Assembly: GCA_945874145.1 (NCBI GenBank)
Contig: CAMCFN010000031.1
Coordinates: forward strand, 1 to 48,750
Source of the DNA: Akkermansia muciniphila
GTDB taxonomy: Bacteria > Verrucomicrobiota > Verrucomicrobiia > Limisphaerales > SXTU01
DNA: 48,750 nt
Direction of reading: 5' to 3'
Below, piece by piece: positions 38,836-47,762 of the stretch; position 1 is the stretch's first letter; every line of letters starts with the position of its first letter. A model generated the notes under the pieces. It saw nothing but the letters and a program-made list of their open reading frames with translations, was not told where the DNA came from and did no database searches. The translations under genes were made by a program, and so were the position numbers.

Positions 38836-40626
38836 CTATGGCTTGAGCGCGCTGGAATCCACCGCCTTCCAGCGCTCACGATCAGCAAGAAAAAGTTGGT
38901 AGGGAAATCCCTCGGCGAAGGCGAATTTGAGCGGGAACCCATCCGGGATTTCCCGCCGCACCACCGCGTCCGCCGCAAACTCACCCCAGGCACGGTCCTC
39001 GCCTTCGATCAGCTCGGATACCAGCTTCTGGTCCAGCGTGAGCGCGGTGAGATAAATTGCACTGACTGGCCGCACGCGGTGAACCGCCGCAAATCCCTCG
39101 GCCACGTTGGCCGGCAACCAGACACAATCGCGCCGGCCATACCACGCCACTGCCCATGGCATGTCGCTCATCATCAATTCGCGCTCCCCCAGCCAGCCGG
39201 CCCGTTCTTGAATGACCTGCGGGTGATACGGCGGATACGCCATCGGCGACCGTGGGGTGCGCCCCAAAGCAAACAGAAGCGGCGCGCAAGCCAGCAGCAG
39301 GAACAGCCCCACGACAATGCCCCGCCCGCCCCACGGCTGCAGCCCCAACTGCTCCAGCAAGACCACGAACATCCCGGTGCCCAGGATGAAGACCAGCGGG
39401 GCCAGCACCACCAGCAGGTTCTCGGAATGAACGTCCGGCACGAGCGTGGTGAGCGAGGTCTGGCCCAGCGCTTGCGCCACCAGCAGGACCGGCAGGCAGA
39501 GCAGCGTGAAAAAGCGGAGGCGCACGATGGACGGGTTGCGGAACGGCACCAGCAGCCCGGCAAGGAACAGCGCGGCGACCCAACTTCCGCCCAGGCGCGG
39601 CAGTTCGTTTTGAAGCAACCCGGGCAGGCGATCCCCCAGCTTGTAGAGAATTTCGTCCAGCCCGACTTGCCGCAGATCCTCGTGCGTCAAGGTGCTCTCC
39701 GGGTTGAGCAATCGCTCCAGACGATTGCCGGGAAACCGGTCCGTTGTCTGATACACCGCCAGTCCGGCGACGCCGAAGAACCGCCCGCTCAAGTCGTGAT
39801 TCCGCATCAGCCAGGGCGAGACCACCGCCGCAAAGCCAATGAGCGCGGTGAAACCCAGACTCAGCCCTCGGGCGGCGAAGCCGAAGTTGAAAAAAAACAT
39901 GACCGGCAGGATCAGGCCGGCGAGGGCATAGCGGGTGAGCCCCAGCCCCCCCAGCAACACCCCCACGATCAACGCGGCCCCGTAGAGCCGCGCGGCACCC
40001 CAAGCTTCCTCGCGGCAGCCGCGCTCGGCGGCCACCAGCAATTCGGCGATCACCAGCAGGAGCACAATGGCCAGCATCGTAGACAGGCCGGAGATGCTGA
40101 AGCGCCACAGCAAATCCGCCCCGGCAATCACGGCGACGGACAACCAAGCCACCTCCGGATCAAACAGCCGCCGCGCCAGCCGCCACGCGACGATCAGCGC
40201 GACGAAGAACAGCCCTTGGTTCAAGCACCCGATGAACTGCTCAGGCGCGTAGGTGCTGAAAGATTCATCGTTGGCGATTCGGTAATCAACCGGGGCCAGA
40301 CGCATCGCCCCCGCCAGCAGCAGCGGCCAGGCCGGAGCGTTGGCTAGGTCGGGATGCGCGTTGGTGAGCGACGCCTCGGCAGATTTTTGGCCGAGGAGAT
40401 ACAGGCTGGCCGGCCGGATGAAGTGCGTGGTGTAGCCACGACCGGCGGCCAGATTGCGGGCCACTTGCGCGGCGTCCATCGCCTCCGGGTTGGCAAAATT
40501 CCGCCACGCCCGCAGGTCATAGGCAAACGCCAAGGCGATGAAAGCCACCGTGAAGCCAACCCGCTTCACCGTGCGCGCGGCCGCCCCCTCCTCGAAGGAG
40601 TGAATCATTTCCTGAAGCGTGGGCAT
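38836..40626 (-). CDS. Polytopic membrane protein, glycosyltransferase-39/83-like
   Basis: This 596-residue protein has about 10-12 predicted membrane helices. Near the N-terminus (MDAAQVARNLAAGRGYTTHFIRP) is the acidic motif typical of the first extracytoplasmic loop of PMT/ArnT-type glycosyltransferases. Those enzymes transfer sugars from lipid-linked donors. The C-terminal 150 residues are soluble (MAYPPYHPQVIQERAGWLGE, MPWAVAWYGRRDCVWLPANV). ATG 40626 is chosen; the frame is open further upstream without family character. The substrate and acceptor cannot be deduced. It stands between the giant surface protein and the regulatory cluster. Confidence 0.75.
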   Translation of the reverse strand: MPTLQEMIHSFEEGAAARTVKRVGFTVAFIALAFAYDLRAWRNFANPEAMDAAQVARNLAAGRGYTTHFIRPASLYLLGQKSAEASLTNAHPDLANAPAWPLLLAGAMRLAPVDYRIANDESFSTYAPEQFIGCLNQGLFFVALIVAWRLARRLFDPEVAWLSVAVIAGADLLWRFSISGLSTMLAIVLLLVIAELLVAAERGCREEAWGAARLYGAALIVGVLLGGLGLTRYALAGLILPVMFFFNFGFAARGLSLGFTALIGFAAVVSPWLMRNHDLSGRFFGVAGLAVYQTTDRFPGNRLERLLNPESTLTHEDLRQVGLDEILYKLGDRLPGLLQNELPRLGGSWVAALFLAGLLVPFRNPSIVRLRFFTLLCLPVLLVAQALGQTSLTTLVPDVHSENLLVVLAPLVFILGTGMFVVLLEQLGLQPWGGRGIVVGLFLLLACAPLLFALGRTPRSPMAYPPYHPQVIQERAGWLGERELMMSDMPWAVAWYGRRDCVWLPANVAEGFAAVHRVRPVSAIYLTALTLDQKLVSELIEGEDRAWGEFAADAVVRREIPDGFPLKFAFAEGFPYQLFLADRERWKAVDSSALKP

Positions 40627-40779
40627 GGTCAGCGGGGTGTGAGGTGGGGTGCGGCGTTCAGTAGCTAAGGCGAGCGTGCCATGGCTCAGCAAGCAGCGGC
40701 CAGACAAGAAAGGGCTGAGAGAAAATGTGTCGGGCGAAGACCGACGCTCCTGCCATCTGTGACTTGTCACTTGCCACGC

Positions 40780-42147
40780 TTAAAATCCCTCCAGGTGAAA
40801 TTCATGCAGCTTGCGGTGCAAGGTGCGGCGGCTCATGCCCAGCTTCTTCGCCGCCGCCGTGCGATTGCCGCTGACCTCCTTGAGCGCGCGGACCACCAGT
40901 TCCTTCTCGACTTCATGCACGTTCAAGTCACCGGTCGGCATCTGCGAAACCGGCGTGGGCAGGCTGCTCTGCCCGATGCGAATGTTCTGCGGCAGATCGC
41001 GGGCGGCCACCGTCTCGCCGCGCGCAAAGACCACCGCATGCTCCATGGCGGTGCGCAGCTCGCGGACGTTGCCGGGCCACTTGTAGGCCATCAGCAGCTC
41101 CAGCGCATCCGGCGCGATGGCAGTCACCTCTTTGCCATTCTCCGCCGCCGAGTCGCGGAGGAAATGCTGGGCGAGCAGCGGAATGTCGCTCGCGCGTTCG
41201 CGCAACGGCGGCAGGTGAATCTCGACTACTTTGAGGCGGAAGAAGAGGTCTTCGCGGAAGGCTCCGGACTGCACGAGCGTCACGAGGTTTTTGTTCGTCG
41301 CCGCGATGAGCCGCACATCGGACATGCTGGTCTTGCTGGAGCCAACCCGTTCAAACGTCCGTTCGCCGAGGAAGCGCAGCAGCTTGACCTGCACCGTGGC
41401 GTCAATCTCTCCGATCTCGTCGAAGAACAGCGAGCCGCCCTGCGCCTGCTCGATGCGCCCAATGCGCCGTTCGTGGGCCCCGGTGAACGCGCCCTTCTCA
41501 TGGCCGAACAATTCGCTCTCCAGCAGCGTGGCCGGCAGTCCGGCCGCGTGAACCGTGATGAGTGGAGCCTTCGCTCGCGGACTGAGCTGGTGCAGGGTTT
41601 TGGCGACGATTTCCTTGCCCGTGCCGCTTTCCCCCGTGATGAGCACCGTCGCGCGGCTGGGTGCAACGGTTTGAATGGTCTCCTGAATCTCCTGCATCAC
41701 CGCCGACTCGCCGATGAGATGCTCGACGCCAAACTTGCGTTCGAGCCGCTGGTGTAGATTTTTGTTTTCCTCTTCGAGCTTCTGCCCCTTTAGCGCACGA
41801 GCGATGCGCATCTCCAGTTCATCAATCTGCATCTTGCCCTTGGCGATATAGTCATCCGCACCACGCTTCATCGCCTCGACGGCCACGTCCTCAGAGCCAT
41901 AGGCCGTCATCAGAATGCAGATGGGCGGCTTGGGCAGGGATTTGGCGCGCGCGATGAGCTTGAGGCCGTCCTCCTTGGGCAGGCGGAGGTCGGTGAGCAA
42001 CACATTGAAGTGCTCTTGTTCGAGCAGGTTCATCGCCGTGGCCGCATCCTCGGCCACATACACGTCATAACGATCTTCGAGCGCCGCGCGCAGACCATCG
42101 CGCGTCGGCTTCTCGTCATCCACAATCAAGACAGTGGGTTGATTCAT
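40780..42147 (-). CDS. NtrC-family sigma-54-dependent response regulator
   Basis: This 455-residue protein has a receiver domain (Asp53 in LLTDLRLP, acidic pair VDDE), a sigma-54 AAA+ domain with Walker A GESGTGKE near residue 172 and GAFTGA near 219, then a Fis-type helix-turn-helix (VVRALKEVSGNRTAAAKKLGMSRRTLHRKL). It activates transcription from -24/-12 promoters after phosphorylation. The likely partner is the kinase at 43019, on the same strand but separated by two genes of a different kind. No sigma-54 promoter was found by eye in the adjoining gaps. Confidence 0.95.
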   Translation of the reverse strand: MNQPTVLIVDDEKPTRDGLRAALEDRYDVYVAEDAATAMNLLEQEHFNVLLTDLRLPKEDGLKLIARAKSLPKPPICILMTAYGSEDVAVEAMKRGADDYIAKGKMQIDELEMRIARALKGQKLEEENKNLHQRLERKFGVEHLIGESAVMQEIQETIQTVAPSRATVLITGESGTGKEIVAKTLHQLSPRAKAPLITVHAAGLPATLLESELFGHEKGAFTGAHERRIGRIEQAQGGSLFFDEIGEIDATVQVKLLRFLGERTFERVGSSKTSMSDVRLIAATNKNLVTLVQSGAFREDLFFRLKVVEIHLPPLRERASDIPLLAQHFLRDSAAENGKEVTAIAPDALELLMAYKWPGNVRELRTAMEHAVVFARGETVAARDLPQNIRIGQSSLPTPVSQMPTGDLNVHEVEKELVVRALKEVSGNRTAAAKKLGMSRRTLHRKLHEFHLEGF

Positions 42148-42243
42148 CGGTGCTTACTCTTGCGTTATCCGAATCCTGCTCCGTCTTCACGGTGGCACGA
42201 CGGAGTTTAGGGTTAAACTCAGACTCAAGCGCAGGAGAAAAAT

Positions 42244-42780
42244 TTAGCCCGGGCCTGCACCGCCAAAGATCTCCTCCCCATACTGTTGCCGGAGGAAAAG
42301 CAGGTCCGGCGCGTCCTTCGCCCGGTGCGTGTCCTTCTTCATCCGCCACAGCAAGCGCGGTGAGGCGAACGGAATGCGCACGCCATCCACTTCGCGCGTA
42401 ACGATGTCCTGGCTGGCTTCGGCATAGTGAATGCCGCAGGCGGAGGCCATGAGGTCCACAATGATTTCGTCACAGACGCGCACGACGACGTATTGGGAAG
42501 TTTCACCCGGCTGAAGCTCGCGCACGGCCCGGTCGGGCAACACCTCGAGCGAACGATAGACTCTGGCTTCATTGTCCGGGCTCGTGTCCACAATCAGATC
42601 CAGATCACCGGTCTCCCGCAGGTAGCCGGCGTTACGAATGGCAAAACCGCCCACCACGACATAGCGCGCCCCTTGCTCGTTCAGCGACCGGCAGACCGTG
42701 ACCAGATCCTCCACCGAGGGAGGACGTGAAGTCAGCGATTCCTTCGCCGCTTCGCCGCTGTTCGCTGGTTCGTCAACCAT
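42244..42780 (-). CDS. Nucleotidyltransferase-fold protein (AbiEii-like)
   Basis: This 178-residue protein has the minimal nucleotidyltransferase signature VVVGGFAIRNAGYLRETGDLD followed by LIVD (residues 41-65), with the GG and two or three catalytic Asp residues. The remainder is VVRVCDEIIVDLMASACGI and FASPRLLWRMK. Such proteins occur as toxins of type IV-like or MNT modules and as stand-alone genes of unknown function. It overlaps the preceding small gene by 49 bp, a strong sign of a functional pair. It sits between a sensor kinase and its presumed response regulator. Confidence 0.82.
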   Translation of the reverse strand: MVDEPANSGEAAKESLTSRPPSVEDLVTVCRSLNEQGARYVVVGGFAIRNAGYLRETGDLDLIVDTSPDNEARVYRSLEVLPDRAVRELQPGETSQYVVVRVCDEIIVDLMASACGIHYAEASQDIVTREVDGVRIPFASPRLLWRMKKDTHRAKDAPDLLFLRQQYGEEIFGGAGPG

Positions 42781-42968
42781 AGGTCTGCTTCCTCGTGTGA
42801 TTGAAACCGATAGACTCCCCGCACTGGCATCAAAGCAGGGAATACCCTATTCCAATCCCTTGCCCGTGCAGCCGTGCTGTGAGCAACCAGCATCGGATCA
42901 ACCGGCGGCCGCCGTCGCCCCACGGTCTTCCCGATGGTTTCCTCAATGTTGATGACAGTCTTGCTCAC
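42732..42968 (-). CDS. Small protein paired with the nucleotidyltransferase
   Basis: A protein of about 78 residues (from GTG 42968; TTG 43022 is an alternative that would overlap the kinase stop) ends RGVYRFQSHEEADLWLTNQR and a basic tail KRRRNR. The pattern RGVxRFxSxEEAxxW recurs in small proteins encoded just before nucleotidyltransferases. It overlaps that gene by 49 bp. The middle has VGRRRPPVDPMLVAH and a Trp-containing segment. By analogy it could be the antitoxin or the partner that recognises a substrate; neither is proven. Confidence 0.6.
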   Translation of the reverse strand: MSKTVINIEETIGKTVGRRRPPVDPMLVAHSTAARARDWNRVFPALMPVRGVYRFQSHEEADLWLTNQRTAAKRRRNR

Positions 42969-43018
42969 GAGGCGAGTGTAGTCGGGGCAGAGGGAAATGC
43001 CAGCCGCAGTTCCCTCCT

Positions 43019-44269
43019 TCAATCATCCAGCTTCGCCTCCAGCAATTTCGGCTGGCGATCTCGGAGCGGCAGCCAGACGCGGAACTGCGTGCCCTCGTCC
43101 ACCCGACTCTCCAGTTCGATGCGCCCTCCGTGGTCGCGCACGATGCGCTGCACAATCATCAGGCCCAGCCCGGTGCCCTTGGCCTTGGTGGTGTAGAAGG
43201 GCTCGAAGATGCGGTTGATCTGCTCCTGCGGAATGCCACCGCCAGTATCGTTGATGCTGAACCACACGCCGTCCGCGCCGGCCCCGGTAACCACGTTGAG
43301 CGTGCCGCCCTTGGTCATGGCCTGCATGGCGTTTTTGATCAGGTTCACCAGCACCTGCTTGATTTGCGCCGCATCCAGCGGCACCGGCGGCAGGTGGGCA
43401 GAAAATTTCTGCTCAACGTGGAGGTGCCGGTTCTTCAACTCAGGCTCCAGCAAGTCCAGCGACTCGCGAATCACCTCGTTCAGCGAAATGGACTGAAGTT
43501 TGGGCGGCGAGGGGCGGATGGCTTGGAGGAACTGGGAGACGATGTAATCCAGGCGGGAGATCTCGCCTTTCGCGACATCAAGGTAGCCTTGCAGCTTTTT
43601 GGTGACGGCCACGGTTTCAGCATCGGCGCGGCGCGATTGCCGGTAACGGGCGAGGCGCACGGGCTTGGGGCCGGCGTCGGGGGTGCGGAGCTTTTTCAAC
43701 TCGCGCTCCATTAGCTGGAGGTGGATGTGCAGCGCGTTGAGCGGATTGCCAATTTCGTGGGCAACGCTGGCGGCTAGGAGCGTGAGCGCTTGCATCCGTT
43801 CACTTTCAATCGCCTCGAAGGTCTGCTGCCGCGCCTCCGTGGCATCATGGAGAATCAGCGCCAGACCGGAGGCTCCCGTGGCTTCGCCATCCAACGGAGC
43901 AGCGTAAAGGCGCAGGAATCGCGGTCGCGGCCACTCGACTTCCAGCTCGTGCCGAACCACCTGCTGCCTGCCCGTTGACTTGGAGCGCAGGAGCTTTTTC
44001 ACATCCAAACCGGGCAGGAACCGCGTAATTGGCTGACCCTCGGAGGAGTCGTGGGTCAAACCAAGGAGCGTCGTGACGGCCTCGTTGAAGTAAAGCACCC
44101 TGCCCTGCTCGTCAACGACCAGCACGCCGTCTTCAATCACATCGAAGAGGGTTTCGAGGAAACTGCGCTCACGGGCCAGCCTTTCGATGACCGTCTGCAG
44201 CCCTTGGGTGTCCAGCCGGCCGATGCGACCGAGCACCTTATCAAGGAAACTGGATTTCGAGGCGGCCAT
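43019..44269 (-). CDS. PAS-domain sensor histidine kinase
   Basis: This soluble kinase has about 416 residues. A coiled N-terminus precedes a PAS domain (FDVIEDGVLVVDEQGRVLYF, about 42-150). The HisKA domain has phospho-acceptor His171 (ASVAHEIGNPLNALHIHLQL), and the ATPase domain has the N box (LVNLIKNAMQAM), G1 (NDTGGGIP), F box (FEPFYTTK) and G2 (GTGLGLMIV). There are no membrane helices, so it senses a cytoplasmic signal. The start could also be ATG 44308. It is of the NtrB type, which fits the sigma-54 regulator at 40780. Confidence 0.95.
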   Translation of the reverse strand: MAASKSSFLDKVLGRIGRLDTQGLQTVIERLARERSFLETLFDVIEDGVLVVDEQGRVLYFNEAVTTLLGLTHDSSEGQPITRFLPGLDVKKLLRSKSTGRQQVVRHELEVEWPRPRFLRLYAAPLDGEATGASGLALILHDATEARQQTFEAIESERMQALTLLAASVAHEIGNPLNALHIHLQLMERELKKLRTPDAGPKPVRLARYRQSRRADAETVAVTKKLQGYLDVAKGEISRLDYIVSQFLQAIRPSPPKLQSISLNEVIRESLDLLEPELKNRHLHVEQKFSAHLPPVPLDAAQIKQVLVNLIKNAMQAMTKGGTLNVVTGAGADGVWFSINDTGGGIPQEQINRIFEPFYTTKAKGTGLGLMIVQRIVRDHGGRIELESRVDEGTQFRVWLPLRDRQPKLLEAKLDD

Positions 44270-44372
44270 CAGCGAGGCGAGGCAAGGGCTGCCCATCGCG
44301 CCAAGCAACGCTCAGCAAACGAATACGCAGCCCCGGCGAAGGCCACCCGCCGGGCTCGGGGGTGAGCGGGTT

Positions 44373-45374
44373 TCAGAACCATTTGCGCCTCCTGAGATAC
44401 CACCACGTCCCCAGCGTGATGAACGCCGTCATGCCGGACGCAAAAGCGTAGCCGTGCGGCCAGTCCAGCTCGTGCATGTCGTGCTTGAAGTTCATGCCAT
44501 ACCAACTGGCAATGAGCGTGGCGGGCGTCGAGAGAATCGTGATGATGGTCAGCGCCTTGACGATCTCGCCGGTCTTGTTGGACGTCATGCTCAGATGGAT
44601 GTGCAGGATGCCAGTGAGCGAATCAGTGTAGTTCTGCGCCAGCGTGGCGATGTGGAACAGCCGGTCATAGACATCCCGGTAGTAGGGGACGAGGTGGGCC
44701 CGGATGAGCTTGAACTCGCCTTGGGCGAAGCGCTTGAGGACCTCCTGCTGCGGGCCGATGATTTGGCGCAGGTGAAGCACCTCGCGCTTGATACCGATGA
44801 TCTTGTTCAGGGTCCGCTGGTTGGGATGCTCCACCACGTCATTTTCCAGTTCAGCAATCTCCAAGGACAACTCCTCCAGCGCCGGTTTATAGTTGTCCAC
44901 GAGTGCATCCAGGAGGGTATGTGCTACGCGATCGGGCGCGCGGGCAATGTGCATCGTGCTCTTGGTCGCCCGCTCGGCCGTGGTGGAGACGCTTTTCAGC
45001 GGCACATCGTGGTAGGTAACGAGAAAGTTTTTACCGAGGAAGAAGTTCAACTCGCTGGTGGCAAAGACCCCGTCCTTGCGGCTGTAGTCCACCGCGTGAA
45101 TGACCATGAAAAGATAGGGGGCGAACCGATCCTCTTCCTTCGGGGAATACTCCTCAATCTTCGGGTTCGGGCTTACGTGGATGCAGTCTTCGATGGAGAG
45201 CTGATGGAAGTGGAAGATTCCCTCCAAGACGGTCTTGGCCTCCTCCGGGGTGGAGGCTTCCAAGTCCACCCAAAGGAACAAGTTGGTGTCCGCCAATAGC
45301 GTGGGCATCAGGAACAAATCAATGTCCTGAGTGTGCAGGCGACCCTGAGTGGTGAAGGCAAAGGAACGAATCAT
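44373..45374 (-). CDS. corA: CorA-family magnesium/metal transporter
   Basis: This 333-residue CorA channel has a cytoplasmic alpha/beta domain, a long helix with ALEELSLEIAELENDVVEHP, and two C-terminal membrane helices. The signature YGMNFKHDM lies between them (about residue 290), followed by a basic tail RRRKWF. The GMN selectivity motif is intact, so Mg2+ or another divalent metal is the likely substrate. ATG 45374 starts the protein. It lies 73 bp downstream of the tRNA-Lys 3' end on the same strand and 103 bp before the kinase start. Confidence 0.95.
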   Translation of the reverse strand: MIRSFAFTTQGRLHTQDIDLFLMPTLLADTNLFLWVDLEASTPEEAKTVLEGIFHFHQLSIEDCIHVSPNPKIEEYSPKEEDRFAPYLFMVIHAVDYSRKDGVFATSELNFFLGKNFLVTYHDVPLKSVSTTAERATKSTMHIARAPDRVAHTLLDALVDNYKPALEELSLEIAELENDVVEHPNQRTLNKIIGIKREVLHLRQIIGPQQEVLKRFAQGEFKLIRAHLVPYYRDVYDRLFHIATLAQNYTDSLTGILHIHLSMTSNKTGEIVKALTIITILSTPATLIASWYGMNFKHDMHELDWPHGYAFASGMTAFITLGTWWYLRRRKWF

Positions 45375-45446
45375 GCGCCGTTGGCAAAGATGCTATGGAG
45401 CGGGCACAGACCACGCAAGGAAAGGCTGTCACCGGGAGGCAACAAG

Positions 45447-45522
<76 letters not shown>

Positions 45523-45843
45523 AACCGTTCAATACCAACTACTTACACACTAACCGAGCGGCCCAAATCGACAATCTCGATACCACCGCCTGATTCTGTT
45601 GGCGTGAAGAACGCACCGCCAGACCAAGCCAGAGTCTGAAGCAAGACATCTTTCGCTAATCTTGTCCGCCACGGACCGTGTGGGTGATATTTTGCGAGAA
45701 TACGCGTTCATGGCAAGTTGATTCGCGCGGCAGTTGATTCCCGTGCGTTGACTCAAATTAAAAGACGGCCGAAGGGGACGTGCTGAGTTGGGCGCAGAGG
45801 CATCGTTGACTCACGGCTAAAAAACGCCGGACAACCCGGCGCG
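45523..45843. other. Gene-free stretch upstream of tRNA-Lys
   Basis: No gene or recognisable RNA is visible in these 321 bp. On the minus strand TTGCCA with AAAATA 17 bp later (around 45690-45715) is a weak promoter candidate for the tRNA. A short cgccgg-acaa-cccggcg hairpin lies near 45825-45842, next to the transposase relic. Confidence 0.4.
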
Positions 45844-46445
45844 ATGAACATGAGTCAGGTGCTGAAAACCGAACGCTCCCAAAACTCCAAGCCCGCTACG
45901 GTCGCCGCGACCGCCAGGGCAAAGCCCGGCTGCTCGACGAGCTCCGCGAGGACTTTGGCTACGACCACAAGTATGCCAGCCGGCTCCTGCGCACCCCCCA
46001 GCTCCGGCCCACACCGCCGGGCCCAGCCACCCCGGCCCGGAACCCCGCGATACTCACATCGAGCCGATCGTGCGCCCCAGCTGGCTGGCGGCCGAACAAC
46101 CCTCGGCAAACGCCTGGCCCCAGCCCTGCCGCTCTGGCTGCCGCACTACGAGGCGCGCCACGGCAAAGCTCAGTCGCCGCACCCGGGGAACTCCTGCTGG
46201 CCGTGAGCCCCGCCACGCTGGACCGCCTGCTGGCAGGGGCCCGCGCCACCGAGCTGCCGCGCGCTCGGTGCGGCCTCAAACCTGACACCCTGCTCAAGCC
46301 CGGCAGCCCCATCCGCACCGACAGTTGGGACGTGACGCAGCCCGGTTATCTGGAGGCTGACAGCGTGGCCCACTGCGGCAGCAGCCTGACCGGTGACTTC
46401 CTCTGGAGCCTGACCTACACCGGCATTGCTACGAGCAACGCCTAG
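45844..46445 (+). pseudogene. Frameshifted DDE/integrase-type transposase relic
   Basis: Four conserved blocks lie in order but in different frames. LPKLQARYGRRDRQGKARLL and DFGYDHKYASRLL (frame 0) come first, then HIEPIVRPSWLAAEQ (frame 2), then GKRLAPALPLWLPHYEARHGK (frame 1). LLLAVSPATLDRLLAGARAT and PIRTDSWDVTQPGYLEADSV, AHCGSSLTGDFLWSLTYT (frame 0) complete the series. The text matches an integrase-core transposase family that I recall as ISNCY-type. At least three frameshifts and a missing C-terminus make it dead. Confidence 0.8.
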
Positions 46446-46789
46446 CCCGCAGGCTGCCCCATCAACCCAAGACTTCGCCGGCGCTGCCACCGGCCCAACT
46501 GGCCTTGAGCTTCCTCATTGGCTTTTGGGGGGGCCGGGGCCAAAACACTTTTCCACGCAGCCTGCTTGGTGGGGATCCGCTCCTGCTGCCCTGGCTCCGC
46601 ATCCAGCGCTTCGGCCATCAGTCCACCTACCCCCGCTGCTTCAAAGGCTTCACCTCGGCCGGGCGCATCTCGCCACCTTCCGCGCCGGCTATAAACCTCT
46701 TCACTCGCCTCAAAAGCCGCCCTCCGACCGCATAGTTACGGCTGAATGTCGCGGCCCCGGAGTCGGCCTAGAACCGCCGTCCGCAAACG
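46446..46789. other. Unassigned stretch after the transposase relic
   Basis: These 344 bp carry open frames in two plus-strand phases. One reads FGHQSTYPRCFKGFTSAGR and another HLGRAHLATFRAGYKPL, without a family I recognise. It may be the eroded 3' part of the same insertion sequence or other decayed coding DNA. No start signal or complete gene is visible. Confidence 0.4.
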
Positions 46790-46818
46790 GCAAGGGCCGC
46801 CTCAGCGGCGGCCCTTGC
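46790..46818. terminator. Strong hairpin terminator
   Basis: gcaagggccgcc (46790-46801) pairs perfectly with ggcggcccttgc (46807-46818) around tcagc. It lies 24 bp beyond the stop codon of the DUF481 gene, read from the right, where its terminator is expected. A clear U-run is lacking on either side, so it may act with Rho or as a bidirectional barrier. Confidence 0.6.
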
Positions 46819-46842
46819 GCGATCAAAGTTTGGTGGGTCTGA

Positions 46843-47601
46843 CTAGAACTTGTAGGCGATGCCGGTGATGAGCCGCAGGTCGTTGGCTTTGCGCCCCACC
46901 GCCGGCTGGCTGTTGTAGTTGTCCTGGATGACCGCCCGGAGACTTACCTGCTGGGTGATGGCCGAGTCCACCCCCAACTCGAAGTTGGCGAGGTATTGGC
47001 TGAAGCGGTCCACCTGCGGAATGAATTCAGCGGTCTGCCAGAGCTTGGCGCGGTCATTAAACTTGTGCTCGAAGCGTTCGCCAATGCGCAAGCCCGCGTA
47101 GCTGCGACTGATCGCGCCCAGCTTCTCGACGATGTAGGAGGGACCGGCTTCCATGCTGAACTGGGTAGCCGGCTCCTTGACGAAGTAGTAGCCGAGCAAC
47201 GGGCTGAGCGTGAAGCGGTAGTCAATGTTCGCAATATCGTCCTTGGTGGCGTTGAGCTTGAGACCGCCGTAGAACCGCTCTGAGAACAGCCGGTTATACT
47301 GAGCGTTCCCATTGTAGTTGTTGACGTTCTGCACCCCGGACACCTCGCCGTAGGTCATGCTGGCACCGAGGTTGATCTCGTTGGCTGTCCACTTCTTGCT
47401 CGTCGTCACCCCGAGGTTGGCCAGCATCGTGTCACTGTTGCCCTTGGTGAGGGTGAGGCCGGCCGAAGCGAGCGTCTCCCATTGAGGCTGGGGAGCCGGG
47501 GCAGTCAGCGGGGGCGCTGGGTTTTGGGCGGCGGCGGCGAAGGCAAGAACGCCGGCAGCCAGAGTCAGGAGTCGAGCGAAGGTTGTTGAGAAAAGATTCA
47601 T
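46843..47601 (-). CDS. DUF481 (YdiY-like) outer-membrane protein
   Basis: This 252-residue exported protein has signal peptide MNLFSTTFARLLTLAAGVLAFAAAA, a Pro-rich linker and a beta-barrel-like domain. The opening LASAGLTLTKGNSDT is the DUF481 hallmark (xxxGxxxxxGNSxT). Repeated strands follow (YNRLFSERFYGGLKL, FRFTLSP-like YRFTLSPLLGYYFVK), and the C-terminus LRLITGIAYKF ends in aromatic Phe. ATG 47601 is preferred; ATG 47625 is also in frame. It is divergent from the TPR gene with a 161-bp gap. Confidence 0.88.
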   Translation of the reverse strand: MNLFSTTFARLLTLAAGVLAFAAAAQNPAPPLTAPAPQPQWETLASAGLTLTKGNSDTMLANLGVTTSKKWTANEINLGASMTYGEVSGVQNVNNYNGNAQYNRLFSERFYGGLKLNATKDDIANIDYRFTLSPLLGYYFVKEPATQFSMEAGPSYIVEKLGAISRSYAGLRIGERFEHKFNDRAKLWQTAEFIPQVDRFSQYLANFELGVDSAITQQVSLRAVIQDNYNSQPAVGRKANDLRLITGIAYKF

Positions 47602-47762
47602 GTTGGTTGGTGGAATGCTGATCATGCGGTGGCGACCGGATTTGGCGATCAGAGGGGCGAAATCTAGCGGGCAGGCATAGTCTCGCAAGCGTAAAACCAC
47701 TGCCAATCGCGGCCAAATGCGCATGGCTTGCCGCAGCAAGGACGGGCAGCCAAACTCTCCCG

